Positions 42,818 to 51,983 of a DNA stretch of 64,000 nt are shown piece by piece. The notes beneath the pieces are model-generated. The model was given only the letters and a program-made list of their open reading frames with translations. It did not search any database and was not told the DNA's origin. A program made the translations under genes and the position numbers. Each line of letters opens with the position of its first letter. The stretch's first letter is position 1. The stretch is from Afipia sp. (GTDB lineage Bacteria > Pseudomonadota > Alphaproteobacteria > Rhizobiales > Xanthobacteraceae), in assembly GCA_024508675.1 (NCBI GenBank), contig JANINQ010000003.1:533382-597381 (forward strand), written 5' to 3'.

Positions 42818-43564
42818 TCACTTCGCATCATGGAAAATGATGCCGACGGTGTGACGGTGCCCCGAGCGTAACTGGCTGACGCCATGACGGAGATTGACGC
42901 GATAGGTTCCGCGCGTGCCCTGCACCGGGCGGTGATGGACCGCGAACACCACCGCGTCGCCCTGCTTCAGCGGAACCACCGCAGCACGCGACTGCATGCG
43001 TGGACGCTGCTCGGTCAGTACGAATTCGCCGCCGGTGAAATCCTGTTCCGGCTGCGACAGCAGGATCGCGACCTGCAGCGGGAACACGTGCTCGCCATAG
43101 AGATCCTGATGCAGGCAATTGTAGTCGCCTGCGCCGTACTGAAGCAGCAGCGGCGTCGGCCGTGTCTGCCCTGCCTTGTGGCAACGCTTGATGAAATCGG
43201 CATGTTCGGCGGGATAACGCACATCGATACCCATGGTCTCATTCCAGCGATTGGCGATGGGCGCCAGTTGCGGATACAGCGCGGTACGCAGGCCCGCGAC
43301 GATGTCAGGTAGCGGATAGGAAAAGTATTTGTATTCCCCTCGCCCGAACCCATGCCGCGCCATGATGATGTGGCTGCGAAAGATGTCGCTCTCGCCATAG
43401 AGATTGGCGAGCGAGCGGCATTCGTTTGGAGTGAGCAGCCCGTCGAGGACCGCCCAGCCGTTGCCGTCGAGATGCGCTGTGATTGCAGACCAGTCCATTG
43501 CCGCCACGCGTGGCGGTGCAGGCATGGTGGACGGCTGAGGCTTGGCTTTGGCGGCGGCGACCAT
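42818..43564 (-). CDS. 2-oxoglutarate-Fe(II) oxygenase adjacent to alkB
   Basis: A 248-residue jelly-roll oxygenase distinct from AlkB. Iron ligands are His152 and Asp154 in 'NCLHQDLYGEHVFP' and a distal His in 'NLRHGVSQLRSGHRH' (His227); 'DFTGGEFVLTEQ' and 'GDAVVFAVHHRP' are core strands of the family. An N-terminal 110-residue helical region precedes the core. The short spacing and shared strand with alkB imply cotranscription and perhaps a role in the response to alkylation or in tRNA/protein hydroxylation; the substrate is not known. There is no ada gene nearby. Confidence 0.85.
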   Translation of the reverse strand: MVAAAKAKPQPSTMPAPPRVAAMDWSAITAHLDGNGWAVLDGLLTPNECRSLANLYGESDIFRSHIIMARHGFGRGEYKYFSYPLPDIVAGLRTALYPQLAPIANRWNETMGIDVRYPAEHADFIKRCHKAGQTRPTPLLLQYGAGDYNCLHQDLYGEHVFPLQVAILLSQPEQDFTGGEFVLTEQRPRMQSRAAVVPLKQGDAVVFAVHHRPVQGTRGTYRVNLRHGVSQLRSGHRHTVGIIFHDAK

Positions 43565-43644
43565 GATCGGCTCCTGTATGACGAGCCTGAGTTAGGTCAG
43601 CCGCGATGTACCTTCCACCCGATTTCCGGGCGGGCCCGGCAACC

Positions 43645-43682
43645 CAAAACAAAACCGGACGGAAGCTGATGCTTCCGCCCGG
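43645..43682 (-). terminator. intrinsic terminator downstream of glnII
   Basis: A 12-bp stem (CCGGGCGGAAGC with loop ATCA on the minus strand; arms at 43655-43666 and 43671-43682 with one G:T pair) is followed on the minus strand by TTTTGTTTTG (43645-43654). It ends the glnII transcript about 110 bases after the stop. Confidence 0.9.
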
Positions 43683-43721
43683 CGAAAAGTCCAAGTCTCA
43701 GTCGAGGTCTTTGAGAGGAGA

Positions 43722-43751
43722 TCGTGGCCGAGCTGGAGAACCCGGCCACGA
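43722..43751 (-). other. 9-bp hairpin in the glnII 3' region
   Basis: TCGTGGCCG (43722-43730) pairs with CGGCCACGA (43743-43751), loop of 12 bases. It lies just after the glnII stop codon and before the terminator; it could stabilise the mRNA 3' end. Confidence 0.5.
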
Positions 43752-43757
43752 GATGTC

Positions 43758-44792
43758 TTAGGCCGCAGCCTTCTTCGAAGTCGGAACTTCCGAAATCGTC
43801 TTCAGGATCTGCGAAGCGATCTGGTACGGGTCGCCCTGCGAGTTCGGGCGGCGATCTTCCAGATAGCCCTTGTAGTCATTGTTGACGAACGAGTGCGGCA
43901 CGCGGATCGATGCGCCGCGATCCGCCACGCCGTACGAGAACTTGTTCCAAGGAGCGGTCTCGTGCTTACCGGTCAGGCGCTTGTCGTTGTCCGGACCGTA
44001 AACCGCGATGTGATCCATCAGGTTCTTGTCGAACGCCTTCATCAGGGCTTCGAAGTAATCCTTGCCGCCGACCGTGCGCATATATTCGGTCGAGAAGTTG
44101 GCGTGCATGCCCGAGCCGTTCCAGTCGGTATCGCCGAGCGGCTTGCAGTGGAATTCGATGTCGATGCCGTACTTCTCGGTGAGGCGGAGAAGCAGGTAGC
44201 GCGCGATCCACATTTCGTCAGCGGCCTTCTTGGAGCCCTTGCCGAAAATCTGGAATTCCCACTGGCCCTTCGCCACTTCGGCGTTGATGCCTTCGTGGTT
44301 GATGCCGGCGGCGAGACACAGGTTGAGGTGCTCTTCGACGATCTCACGGGCGACCGAGCCGACGTTCTTGAAGCCGACGCCGGTGTAGTACGGGCCCTGC
44401 GGAGCCGGATAGCCTTCCGTCGGGAAGCCGAGCGGACGACCGTCCTTGTAGAAGAAGTATTCCTGCTCGAAGCCGAACCAGGCGCCGGCGTCATCGAGGA
44501 TGGTGGCGCGCTTGTTGGAGACGTGCGGGGTCTTGCCATCCGGCATCATGACTTCGCACATGACCAGAGCGCCATTCACGCGCGCAGCGTCCGGATAGAC
44601 GGCGACCGGCTTGAGAACGCAATCCGAGCTGTGGCCTTCGGCCTGCTGGGTCGAGCTTCCGTCGAAGCCCCAGAGCGGGAGCTGCTCGAGGGTCGGAAAC
44701 GCGTCGAATTCCTTGATCTGCGTCTTGCCGCGAAGGCTGGGGGTCGGGGTATATCCGTCGAGCCAGATATACTCGAGCTTATACTTGGTCAT
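43758..44792 (-). CDS. glnII: glutamine synthetase II (eukaryote-type)
   Basis: A 344-residue GSII that makes glutamine from glutamate and ammonia. The beta-grasp domain starts 'YKLEYIWLDGYTPTPSLRGKT'; the catalytic marks are 'WGFDGSSTQQAEGHSSD' (substrate and metal site), 'FEQEYFFYKDGRP' (metal Glu), 'GVADRGASIRVPHSF' and 'YLEDRRPNSQGDPYQI'. The short length and lack of an adenylylation-site Tyr separate it from GlnA (GSI). GSII is typical of rhizobia and relatives. It has its own sigma-54-like promoter and is divergent from a DUF2735 gene. Confidence 0.97.
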   Translation of the reverse strand: MTKYKLEYIWLDGYTPTPSLRGKTQIKEFDAFPTLEQLPLWGFDGSSTQQAEGHSSDCVLKPVAVYPDAARVNGALVMCEVMMPDGKTPHVSNKRATILDDAGAWFGFEQEYFFYKDGRPLGFPTEGYPAPQGPYYTGVGFKNVGSVAREIVEEHLNLCLAAGINHEGINAEVAKGQWEFQIFGKGSKKAADEMWIARYLLLRLTEKYGIDIEFHCKPLGDTDWNGSGMHANFSTEYMRTVGGKDYFEALMKAFDKNLMDHIAVYGPDNDKRLTGKHETAPWNKFSYGVADRGASIRVPHSFVNNDYKGYLEDRRPNSQGDPYQIASQILKTISEVPTSKKAAA

Positions 44793-44886
44793 TGCGGTCT
44801 CTCGTGAGTGGACGATTGCGTTGCTAAATTCCCGGCCGGTTTAACTGCCGGAGGGACCCGGCCGCAAACGGCTGCGCCCCTTAATA
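44793..44886 (-). promoter_or_regulatory. glnII leader
   Basis: The predicted start of the sigma-54-driven transcript is about 12 bases downstream of the -12 element, near 44876, so the mRNA would have a leader of about 84 bases. It is GC-rich ('GGCCGGGTCCC'-like stretches) but has no obvious riboswitch or attenuator. Confidence 0.4.
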
Positions 44887-44902
44887 AGCATTTAACGTGC
44901 CA
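44887..44902 (-). promoter_or_regulatory. sigma-54 (-24/-12) promoter of glnII
   Basis: On the minus strand the bases read TGGCACGTTAAATGCT, which fits the RpoN consensus TGGCACG-N4-TTGC[AT] with a single mismatch and exact spacing between the GG and GC dinucleotides. The location 95 bp upstream of the start codon is right. Known rhizobial glnII genes are RpoN/NtrC dependent, so the call agrees with the family. Confidence 0.85.
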
Positions 44903-45133
44903 ACTGGCCGCTCGAAGCGCCCCGCCCGGTCTGGCCGCCCGCCGGACCTGTCCGGGCTGGTTCCGGAAGGTGATTCGCCGACCCCTCGCCGCCCCGTGCG
45001 CGTTTTCTCATCAATTTCAAAGGCTGCCTGGTTTGGCAGCGGGCCGATTTAGGCCTTCCAACTGCAGAAACCCCGCAGGTGTAAGTGCGTTAACGCTTCG
45101 AGCGCATGCTGAGGGAAAGCGCAAAGTCGCGGA

Positions 45134-45150
45134 TGCGCAAATTGTATGCA
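45134..45150. promoter_or_regulatory. candidate NtrC-type enhancer site
   Basis: TGCGCAAATTGTATGCA has the TGC-N11-GCA outline of an NtrC site (consensus TGCACCAAAATGGTGCA) but matches only about 10 of 17 positions. It is about 240 bp upstream of the -24 element of glnII and about 95 bp from the start of the DUF2735 gene. GCGTTAACGC at 45087-45096 is another perfect palindrome nearby. Confidence 0.35.
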
Positions 45151-45244
45151 AATGCCTGCTTTTTATAGGGCAAACCGCGCAAAAGACGTGCGTTCCACTT
45201 ACATTATCTCGACGCGCAGACGCGTTTAACGAGAGGAGACCGGA

Positions 45245-45418
45245 ATGACACCTAATTCGACCCAGCCGACGGCTAAAATCTACCAATTCCCTGTGGGTGG
45301 CCGCGCGAGCCTCAGCCGGGGCGAGCCTGCCAAGCCCATGCTGGACTACGCCGTTTCCGGCGCTGGCTGGTACCACGAAGCCGCCATCGAGGAAGCCAAG
45401 CGGGGCACGGAGCACTGA
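45245..45418 (+). CDS. DUF2735 protein, divergent to glnII (57 aa)
   Basis: ATG 45245 follows GAGGAG at six bases. The sequence 'AKIYQFPVGGRASL' and 'LDYAVSGAGWYHEAAIEEAKRG' is the full DUF2735 pattern. The family is short, cytoplasmic and, to my knowledge, largely found next to glnII in Rhizobiales, which points to a role in GSII control or nitrogen response, but I know of no demonstrated function. The frame is too short for ordinary gene calling yet has a clean start and a terminator 67 bp after its stop. It shares the 450-bp divergent control region with glnII. Confidence 0.88.
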   Translation: MTPNSTQPTAKIYQFPVGGRASLSRGEPAKPMLDYAVSGAGWYHEAAIEEAKRGTEH

Positions 45419-45484
45419 TGTCGCCCGCTGCCATGACGCCCGGGTGGCCTGACCGCCCGGTGGAGACCTGTGAGGTCGGATAGA

Positions 45485-45515
45485 GGGTCGAAGCACAAGG
45501 CTTCGGCCCTTTTAC
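45485..45515 (+). terminator. intrinsic terminator of the DUF2735 gene
   Basis: GGGTCGAAGC (45485-45494) pairs with GCTTCGGCCC (45500-45509) over ten base pairs including one T:G, loop ACAAG, followed by TTTTAC. It lies just before the end of the convergent glutaminase gene. Confidence 0.85.
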
Positions 45516-45528
45516 TTTGGGCAGCCGA

Positions 45529-46464
45529 CTACGCGCCGAAGATCGACCAGCCCATCCGCTTGCTGAGAATTTCGAGGGCATCGCGCCCAAGCCGCGAATT
45601 GCCGTTGGCGTCTAACCCCGGCGACCAGACGGCGATAGAGGCCTTGCCCGGCGCAATGGCCAGAATGCCGCCGCCCACTCCGCTCTTGCCCGGCAGACCG
45701 ACCCGATAGGCGAACTCCCCTGACCCGTCATAGTGACCGCATGTCAGCATCACCGCATTGATGCGCCGCGCCCGCTCGGCCGGAACGACCAGAAAGCCTG
45801 TCGACGGATTGCGCCCCGAATGCGCGAGAAACCGCCCCGCCAGCGCAAGCTGGCGGCAGGACATCGCGATGGCGCATTGATGGAAATAGACGCCGAGCGT
45901 CAGCTCCGCCGGATTCTCGATGACGCCGAACGACTTCATGTAATTCGCCAGCGCAATATTGCGGAAGCCCGTGCGCTGTTCGGAGGCTGCAACGGACTCG
46001 TCGATCTTGATCGACGGATCGCCGGAAAGGAACTGCATGAACCGGATGATTTCGCCCAGCGTCTCGCGCGGCTGATGCCCGGACAGGATGGCGTCGGTGA
46101 CCGCAATCGCACCGGCGTTGATGAAAGGATTGCGCGGAATGCCGCGTTCACGCTCAAGCTGGACGATGGAGTTGAACGGGCTGCCCGACGGCTCGCGCCC
46201 CACCCGTTGCCACAGTTTGTCGCCGATCATGCCGAGCGCTAGCGTCAGCGTGAACACCTTGGAGATGCTCTGAATCGAGAACGCCGTATCGGCATCGCCG
46301 CCCGCCGCGACATGGCCGCTGGAATCCACCACCACGAGGCCGAATGCGTTGATGTCGACACCCGCGAGTTCCGGGATATAGGTCGCGACCTCTCCGCGAT
46401 CCTTTCGTTCCATCATCTCGTCGGCGATTTCCCGCACGACGCGATCCAAGGTGGCATTGCTCAT
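45529..46464 (-). CDS. glsA: glutaminase (serine-dependent beta-lactamase fold)
   Basis: A 311-residue glutaminase that hydrolyses glutamine to glutamate and ammonia. The catalytic S-x-x-K is Ser66-Ile-Ser-Lys69 in '[16 protein letters not shown]'; '[19 protein letters not shown]' and '[22 protein letters not shown]' hold further substrate-binding residues. The length is normal for the YbaS/YbgJ type. It is only about 110 bp from the convergent DUF2735 gene and within 1 kb of glnII, so synthesis and breakdown of glutamine are encoded side by side. Confidence 0.95.
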   Translation of the reverse strand: MSNATLDRVVREIADEMMERKDRGEVATYIPELAGVDINAFGLVVVDSSGHVAAGGDADTAFSIQSISKVFTLTLALGMIGDKLWQRVGREPSGSPFNSIVQLERERGIPRNPFINAGAIAVTDAILSGHQPRETLGEIIRFMQFLSGDPSIKIDESVAASEQRTGFRNIALANYMKSFGVIENPAELTLGVYFHQCAIAMSCRQLALAGRFLAHSGRNPSTGFLVVPAERARRINAVMLTCGHYDGSGEFAYRVGLPGKSGVGGGILAIAPGKASIAVWSPGLDANGNSRLGRDALEILSKRMGWSIFGA

Positions 46465-46544
46465 TTCATTCCGGTTCGGTTCGAAGCTTCATCAGGACGT
46501 GGCGGCGGAACTTATGCGACAAACGTGCCAATCACCACCACGTC

Positions 46545-48119
46545 TCAGCGCGCCGGCGCGATCCGATAAAGGACGGCATAACTGTTGGCGATGACAGGCA
46601 CCAGGCCGCGCGATGGCTGCAGCGGCACGGATGGATCGATCAGCAGGACATGATCGAAGTTTCTGCGCCAGTCCGGCAGATAGCGTGCTGCAGCAAGATC
46701 AGCAGCGGAAAAACTCTCCTGATACAGCAGCGGCCAGTCCACCGGCTCGCCAAGCGGATGAGCGATGCGGTCATACGGCAGCTTCACCGCCAGAGGCTGC
46801 TGGGACGGGTCCGCGAACATCAGCGGCCAGAACGCGCGCCGCTCGATCAGAAGCAATGCACCGAGATGACCGTCAAGCCGGTACATTCCCGGCAGCGCAC
46901 GCTCTTGTGGCAACACGTCCCTGGTTTGATGCCCCGGATGACCGCGCGCCACCAGCACACGTGAGCCGGGCGTCACCCCGGCGATAGCCGATCGCACATC
47001 CGCAACATCCTGCCGGTGATCGATCCAGGCTGCGGCGACATGACCTGTGCGAACAAGGATCAGCGCGGCGACGATGCCACCCGCGACCTGAGCCTGACGC
47101 CGCGTGAAACTGGGCTGAATGCCTCCGAAGACCAGCAGCACAAACATCAGCGCCAACCGCCCTTCGACAAAGGTGCCGCCCTTGATGGTCGATGGAGCCA
47201 GAAGAAACACCACCGCCAAAGCCGCCAGCGCGAGCGCTGCTCCCTGCGCGAAGACAACCTCACGCCAGATCAGAACGAGCAGCATAAAGAACGCCGCGCC
47301 GGTAATGACCGTCAGGATTGTGCTGTAGACGGTGAACGGCGCAAAGATCACGAACGCCTTCTGTGCGGCATCCCATGTGCCCGGCGTGGACTCGCCCGCA
47401 AGCGGCGATGCCAGATACAAGGCAAGCGACGGAGCGAGGGCCAGCGCGATCAGCAAGAAGGTGCGCACCACCTCGCCGGGAGCGAGCTTTCCTGCCTTCC
47501 GCAAAGTGAAAAGGCGCGACAATTCGTATGAGCCAATCAGCAGCGCGGCCAGCAGCACACCAAAGATATGGCAAAAGAAAGTGACGCCGATTGCGACCGC
47601 AGCCGATGCTGCCGCGCTTAGCCGTCGCCCTCGTTGATCCAGCGCGATCCACAGCGCGGCTGCGCCAAACGCCAGTCCCACGGACAACAGGAAATTCATG
47701 AAGCCGAGAAAGAAGACGGCGTTCCACGCCACCAGCCCCGACGCCATAGACCAGTATGTGAAGCGACCGAAAGCCACGCGGCTGTAGGCGATGACACCGG
47801 CGACCGGCGCAAACAGGCTAAGCGCGAGCAGCACTCGCCCGCCGACATGCGGATCGGAAAACTTCAGCAGGATGGCGGCGAATGCATCCATACCGATGTT
47901 CGGCAGGATGCCCCAGCGCGGCGCATACATCTGGGACAGAACAGGATCGTCCGGATGTGCCAGCACGACATAACGCGCCAGATGGTTCGGATAATCCAGC
48001 ACCGGCGGAAGATCGATCAGAAAAAACGGAACAGCAAGGCTGGCGGCGAGAGCCAGTAACGCCGGGAGCCATAACGGATCGGAATTTGGCCTGCCAGAAC
48101 GATCAGCAGACGATCCCAT
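46545..48119 (-). CDS. polytopic membrane protein, unknown
   Basis: A 524-residue protein with about eleven hydrophobic segments from residue 18 to 350, followed by a soluble C-terminal part of about 150 residues ('LDGHLGALLLIERRAFWPLMFADPSQQ', 'YLPDWRRNFDHVLLID'). The layout (many N-terminal helices, C-terminal globular domain) resembles GT-C glycosyltransferases or O-antigen-type membrane enzymes, but no diagnostic motif can be assigned. It starts two bases before the end of ppx and is on the same strand, so it is probably the last gene of the ppk-ppx unit. Confidence 0.75.
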   Translation of the reverse strand: MGSSADRSGRPNSDPLWLPALLALAASLAVPFFLIDLPPVLDYPNHLARYVVLAHPDDPVLSQMYAPRWGILPNIGMDAFAAILLKFSDPHVGGRVLLALSLFAPVAGVIAYSRVAFGRFTYWSMASGLVAWNAVFFLGFMNFLLSVGLAFGAAALWIALDQRGRRLSAAASAAVAIGVTFFCHIFGVLLAALLIGSYELSRLFTLRKAGKLAPGEVVRTFLLIALALAPSLALYLASPLAGESTPGTWDAAQKAFVIFAPFTVYSTILTVITGAAFFMLLVLIWREVVFAQGAALALAALAVVFLLAPSTIKGGTFVEGRLALMFVLLVFGGIQPSFTRRQAQVAGGIVAALILVRTGHVAAAWIDHRQDVADVRSAIAGVTPGSRVLVARGHPGHQTRDVLPQERALPGMYRLDGHLGALLLIERRAFWPLMFADPSQQPLAVKLPYDRIAHPLGEPVDWPLLYQESFSAADLAAARYLPDWRRNFDHVLLIDPSVPLQPSRGLVPVIANSYAVLYRIAPAR

Positions 48120-48121
48120 CG

Positions 48122-49729
48122 CTATGGCTTCACAATAGCTCCGGAGCGCCCGATGAGACGCACCAGTTGCTTGTAGCGATTGCTGACGCGGTCGGCGGCG
48201 AGATCGGACGCGCGCTTGTCGAACACAAGCAGGAGCTTGCGGTTCTGGTTGCGGAAATGCGTGTGCGGCAGCACGCCCCGCTGTGCCGCAGAGATCATGA
48301 AAGCGACACGGAAGGCGGCGCCGACCAGCCGCGCGCGATCGAGCATCGCGGGAGGAACCAGCATCCGCACGGTTTCCGGCGCTTCGTTCTCGGCGTTGAG
48401 GCCCGCATATCGATAATAGATGGCAAGAGCGAGAAACGCCCGGCCCTCATGGGTGACCGCGCCGAAATTGCCGTTGGTGATGAGGTTGAGCGTTTGCTCT
48501 CCACGATAGTCGGGATGCGCACGCCAGCCCGCGTCGGACAGCCAGCAGGCCACATGACGCAGCCGCTTTTCGTCCTCGGTTTCGCGCAGGCCCGCGACAC
48601 GGAACAGCTTGTCGGTCCAGACGATCAGATCGTCGGCATGACGCGGTGAGCGCGAACGCAGCTCGTTCAGCGTCTGCGCTGTCGCGATCAGGCCGTCCTT
48701 GTGCTGCTCCTTCTCGGACAGCATTTCGTACATCAGGCCCTCGCGCACGCCGTAGGTCGAGAACACGATGGTCTTCGGCTTGGCGACGCGGATGATGTAT
48801 TCGAGCACGAGCGCCGCGTAGGTCAGCAGCGGACGGCGCGCATCGGCGACCGTCTCGATGTCGGCCAGTGTATTGCTCGCGGCAAGCCGGCGCAGGCGCC
48901 TGACGAAGTCCAGCGCCTCCACCGCGGGAATGGTGTAACCGTGCATGACACGCAGCGGATAACCGCTCTGAATGATATGGATACGTGCAAGTGCGCGCCA
49001 TGTGCCGCCGACGGCGTAGAACGTGCGCCCTCGCCCAGCCTTGAGCTGCGCCAGGCCGGTCAGCTGTTCGGCGACGATCCGCTCCGCCTTCTTCAGCGAT
49101 TTCTGCGATGCATCCTGCAAGGCAAGGCCGCCAAGCGGAAGCGTTGTGCCCGAGCGCAGGCGATGGCCGCGCACGTCGATCAGTTCAAGTGAGCCGCCGC
49201 CGAGGTCGCCGACAATGCCATCCGGCTTGTAGACACCCGACGCAACGCCAAGCGCAGACAAGCGCGCTTCACGCGCGCCGGAGAGAATGTCGATAGGACA
49301 ACCGCAAATCCGTTCGGCCTTGGCGATGAAGTCCGGCCCGTTGGTCGCATCGCGGCAGGCCGCTGTCGCGATCGCATGGACTTCACCGACCTTCATCACA
49401 CGGCACAGCGCCTTGAAGCGGCGAAGCGACGCCAGCGCCTTCTCTACTGCGTCAGCGGCGAGCAGGCCCGTGGATTGCACTTCACGGCCGAGGCCGCACA
49501 ACGTCTTCTCGTTGAAGATGGGTGCGAGGTTTCGCGTCTTGTCCTCGTAGACGACAAGACGTACCGAGTTCGACCCAATGTCGATGACAGCGACGGTCTT
49601 GGATTGCTTGCGCAAGCTGCGATGATGCTCGCGTACGGGTGCCGGGGCCACGGATTCGTTCTTCGTGCCGCTAACGCTCCGAACGGCGCGTAAGACGGCG
49701 TGGCGAAGATTCTTTAAGGGACTTTCCAC
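48122..49729 (-). CDS. ppx: exopolyphosphatase, Ppx/GppA family
   Basis: A protein of up to 535 residues with an ASKHA fold. The phosphate-1 loop is '[18 protein letters not shown]' (about residue 46), phosphate-2 '[19 protein letters not shown]', and the adenosine-type motif '[17 protein letters not shown]'. It removes terminal phosphates from polyphosphate or pppGpp. The first start, GTG 49729, overlaps the end of ppk1 by 59 bases and gives a 45-residue basic extension before the fold; a shorter start further in is possible. Translational coupling with ppk1 seems likely. Confidence 0.93.
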   Translation of the reverse strand: MESPLKNLRHAVLRAVRSVSGTKNESVAPAPVREHHRSLRKQSKTVAVIDIGSNSVRLVVYEDKTRNLAPIFNEKTLCGLGREVQSTGLLAADAVEKALASLRRFKALCRVMKVGEVHAIATAACRDATNGPDFIAKAERICGCPIDILSGAREARLSALGVASGVYKPDGIVGDLGGGSLELIDVRGHRLRSGTTLPLGGLALQDASQKSLKKAERIVAEQLTGLAQLKAGRGRTFYAVGGTWRALARIHIIQSGYPLRVMHGYTIPAVEALDFVRRLRRLAASNTLADIETVADARRPLLTYAALVLEYIIRVAKPKTIVFSTYGVREGLMYEMLSEKEQHKDGLIATAQTLNELRSRSPRHADDLIVWTDKLFRVAGLRETEDEKRLRHVACWLSDAGWRAHPDYRGEQTLNLITNGNFGAVTHEGRAFLALAIYYRYAGLNAENEAPETVRMLVPPAMLDRARLVGAAFRVAFMISAAQRGVLPHTHFRNQNRKLLLVFDKRASDLAADRVSNRYKQLVRLIGRSGAIVKP

Positions 49730-51857
49730 GGCCTGACAGACTCGGGTTTGTCATGAAGTAGTTGTGCACGTTGAAAGGCTCCTCGCCTTTCGCGGCCTTC
49801 ATACGCGTTGAGGACCCATCCGGCAACAACTGCCAGCTCTGTTCATTATCCTTCAGGTTCGCCACCATGATCTGCTCAAGAACCTGCTGATGCACCGTAG
49901 GATTTTGCAGTGGGCACAACACCTCGACACGGCGGTCGAGGTTCCGCGGCATCATATCCGCCGACGAGATATACACAGCAGCCTTCGCGCTCGGCAGGCC
50001 ATGCCCCATGCCGAAGCAGTAGATTCGCCCGTGTTCCAGAAACCGGCCGATGATCGACTTGACCCGGATGTTCTCCGACAGGCCGGGCACGCCGGGGCGA
50101 AGACAGCAGATGCCGCGGATCACCAGATCGATCGAGACGCCCGCCTGCGATGCTGCATACAGCGCATCGATGATGTCCGGATCGACCAGCGAGTTCATCT
50201 TCATCCAGATCGCGGCAGGCTTGCCATGACGCGCGTGATTGATCTCGCCGTGGATGTGTTCGAGGACTCGCTTCCTCAGCGTCAGCGGCGACACGCCCAT
50301 CTTCTCGATGTCGCGCGGTTCGGCATAGCCGGTGATGTAATTGAACACACGCGCGGCATCGCGCGCGATCACAGGGTCCGACGTGAAATATGACAGGTCG
50401 GTGTAAATACGTGCGGTGACCGGATGATAGTTGCCGGTGCCGGCATGAACGTAAGTCGTCAGGCCCGCACCTTCGCGGCGAACCACAAGCGACAGCTTTG
50501 CGTGGGTCTTGAGTTCGAGGAAGCCATAGACCACCTGCACACCTGCGCGCTCAAGGTCGCGCGCCCAGCGGATGTTCGCCTCTTCGTCGAACCGCGCCTT
50601 CAGCTCGACCAGCGCCGTCACCGACTTTCCGGCTTCGGCAGCTTCGGCCAGCGTGCGTACGATCGGTGAATCGCGCGAGGTGCGATACAGCGTCTGCTTG
50701 ATCGCGACCACGTCGGGATCGCGCGCCGCCTGCTGCAGGAACTGCACCACAACGTCGAACGATTCATAGGGATGGTGGACAATCAGGTCCTTCTGGCGGA
50801 TCGCGGCGAAGATGTCTCCACCATGGTCGCGCACCCGCTCGGGATGGCGCGGCACATAAGGCGTGAACTCGAGATCTGGACGATCCAGCCGCGTCAGTTG
50901 CGACAGTTCGTTCATGGCGAGCACGCCATCGACCAGCAGCACATCGTCATCGGGGGTCGACAGCGCACGCTGCACGAATGCGCGCAGTTCGTCCGGCATG
51001 GTCGCTTCGATTTCGAGACGGATCACCGACCCGCGGCGGCGGCGCTTGAGCGCGGACTCGAACAGGCGGACAAGATCCTCGGCTTCTTCCTCGATTTCCA
51101 GTTCGGAGTCGCGGATGATGCGGAAGGCACCCTGCCCCTTGACCGTGTAACCGGGGAACAACCGCCCAATGAAAAGCCCGGTCGCCTGTTCCAGCGTGAT
51201 CAGCCGTACCGAGCCGTCCTTGGCCGCGGGCAGACGGATGAAGCGGTCGATCTTGCCCGGCATGCGGATCAGCGCGTTCATCGCCTTGCCATCGGATTCC
51301 CGCACCAGATGCAGCGCGATGGTGAAGCCAAGGCTTGGAATGAACGGGAATGGATGCGCCGGATCGATCGCGAGCGGCGTCAGCAGCGGGAAGATGTTGT
51401 GAAGGAAGTGATCCTCGATCCAGGCGCTTTCGCTCTTGGTCACGTCCTTGCCGTCAACCAGAACGATGCCGACTTCGGCCAGCATCTTGCGCAGATCACG
51501 CCAGATGGCCTGCTGGTCGCTGGCGAGCTTGGAAACGGTCTCGTTGATCTGTGCGAGTTGTTCGGTGGGCGTCGAGCCGTCCGGGCTGCGCTCGACGATG
51601 CCTTCGCGGACCTGGGCCTTGAGGCCCGCGACGCGGACCATGAAGAACTCGTCAAGGTTATTGGCCGAAATCGACAGGAAACGGACCCGTTCCAGCGCCG
51701 GATGGTGGGGATTGACCGACTCCTCCAGCACACGGCGGTTGAAATGAAGCCACGACAGCTCGCGATTGATAAAGCGCTCAGGACTGGTCCGGATTGATGG
51801 CTCGGCAGCGACTTCCGCGGTTTCGTCTTTATTCACAACAGCTTGCGCGGAATCCAT
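49671..51857 (-). CDS. ppk1: polyphosphate kinase 1
   Basis: A 728-residue PPK1 that reversibly forms polyphosphate from ATP at the membrane. Landmarks: N-domain '[19 protein letters not shown]', '[18 protein letters not shown]', the autophosphorylated His in '[27 protein letters not shown]', and '[36 protein letters not shown]' in the second phospholipase-D-like domain. The size is normal. It lies downstream of hdaA with a 126-bp gap and overlaps ppx by 59 bases. Confidence 0.96.
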   Translation of the reverse strand: MDSAQAVVNKDETAEVAAEPSIRTSPERFINRELSWLHFNRRVLEESVNPHHPALERVRFLSISANNLDEFFMVRVAGLKAQVREGIVERSPDGSTPTEQLAQINETVSKLASDQQAIWRDLRKMLAEVGIVLVDGKDVTKSESAWIEDHFLHNIFPLLTPLAIDPAHPFPFIPSLGFTIALHLVRESDGKAMNALIRMPGKIDRFIRLPAAKDGSVRLITLEQATGLFIGRLFPGYTVKGQGAFRIIRDSELEIEEEAEDLVRLFESALKRRRRGSVIRLEIEATMPDELRAFVQRALSTPDDDVLLVDGVLAMNELSQLTRLDRPDLEFTPYVPRHPERVRDHGGDIFAAIRQKDLIVHHPYESFDVVVQFLQQAARDPDVVAIKQTLYRTSRDSPIVRTLAEAAEAGKSVTALVELKARFDEEANIRWARDLERAGVQVVYGFLELKTHAKLSLVVRREGAGLTTYVHAGTGNYHPVTARIYTDLSYFTSDPVIARDAARVFNYITGYAEPRDIEKMGVSPLTLRKRVLEHIHGEINHARHGKPAAIWMKMNSLVDPDIIDALYAASQAGVSIDLVIRGICCLRPGVPGLSENIRVKSIIGRFLEHGRIYCFGMGHGLPSAKAAVYISSADMMPRNLDRRVEVLCPLQNPTVHQQVLEQIMVANLKDNEQSWQLLPDGSSTRMKAAKGEEPFNVHNYFMTNPSLSGRGKSLKESSPRRLTRRSER

Positions 51858-51983
51858 GAAGTGAAATCCTGTTTATGCCGGCGGCGCGTAATGTGGACGG
51901 GTTCGGCGGAGACAATGTGCCAGTGTCATGACAGTTCGATGACATGATGGGCCAGGAAGTCTTAACGACCAAGCCCTGTGCGA

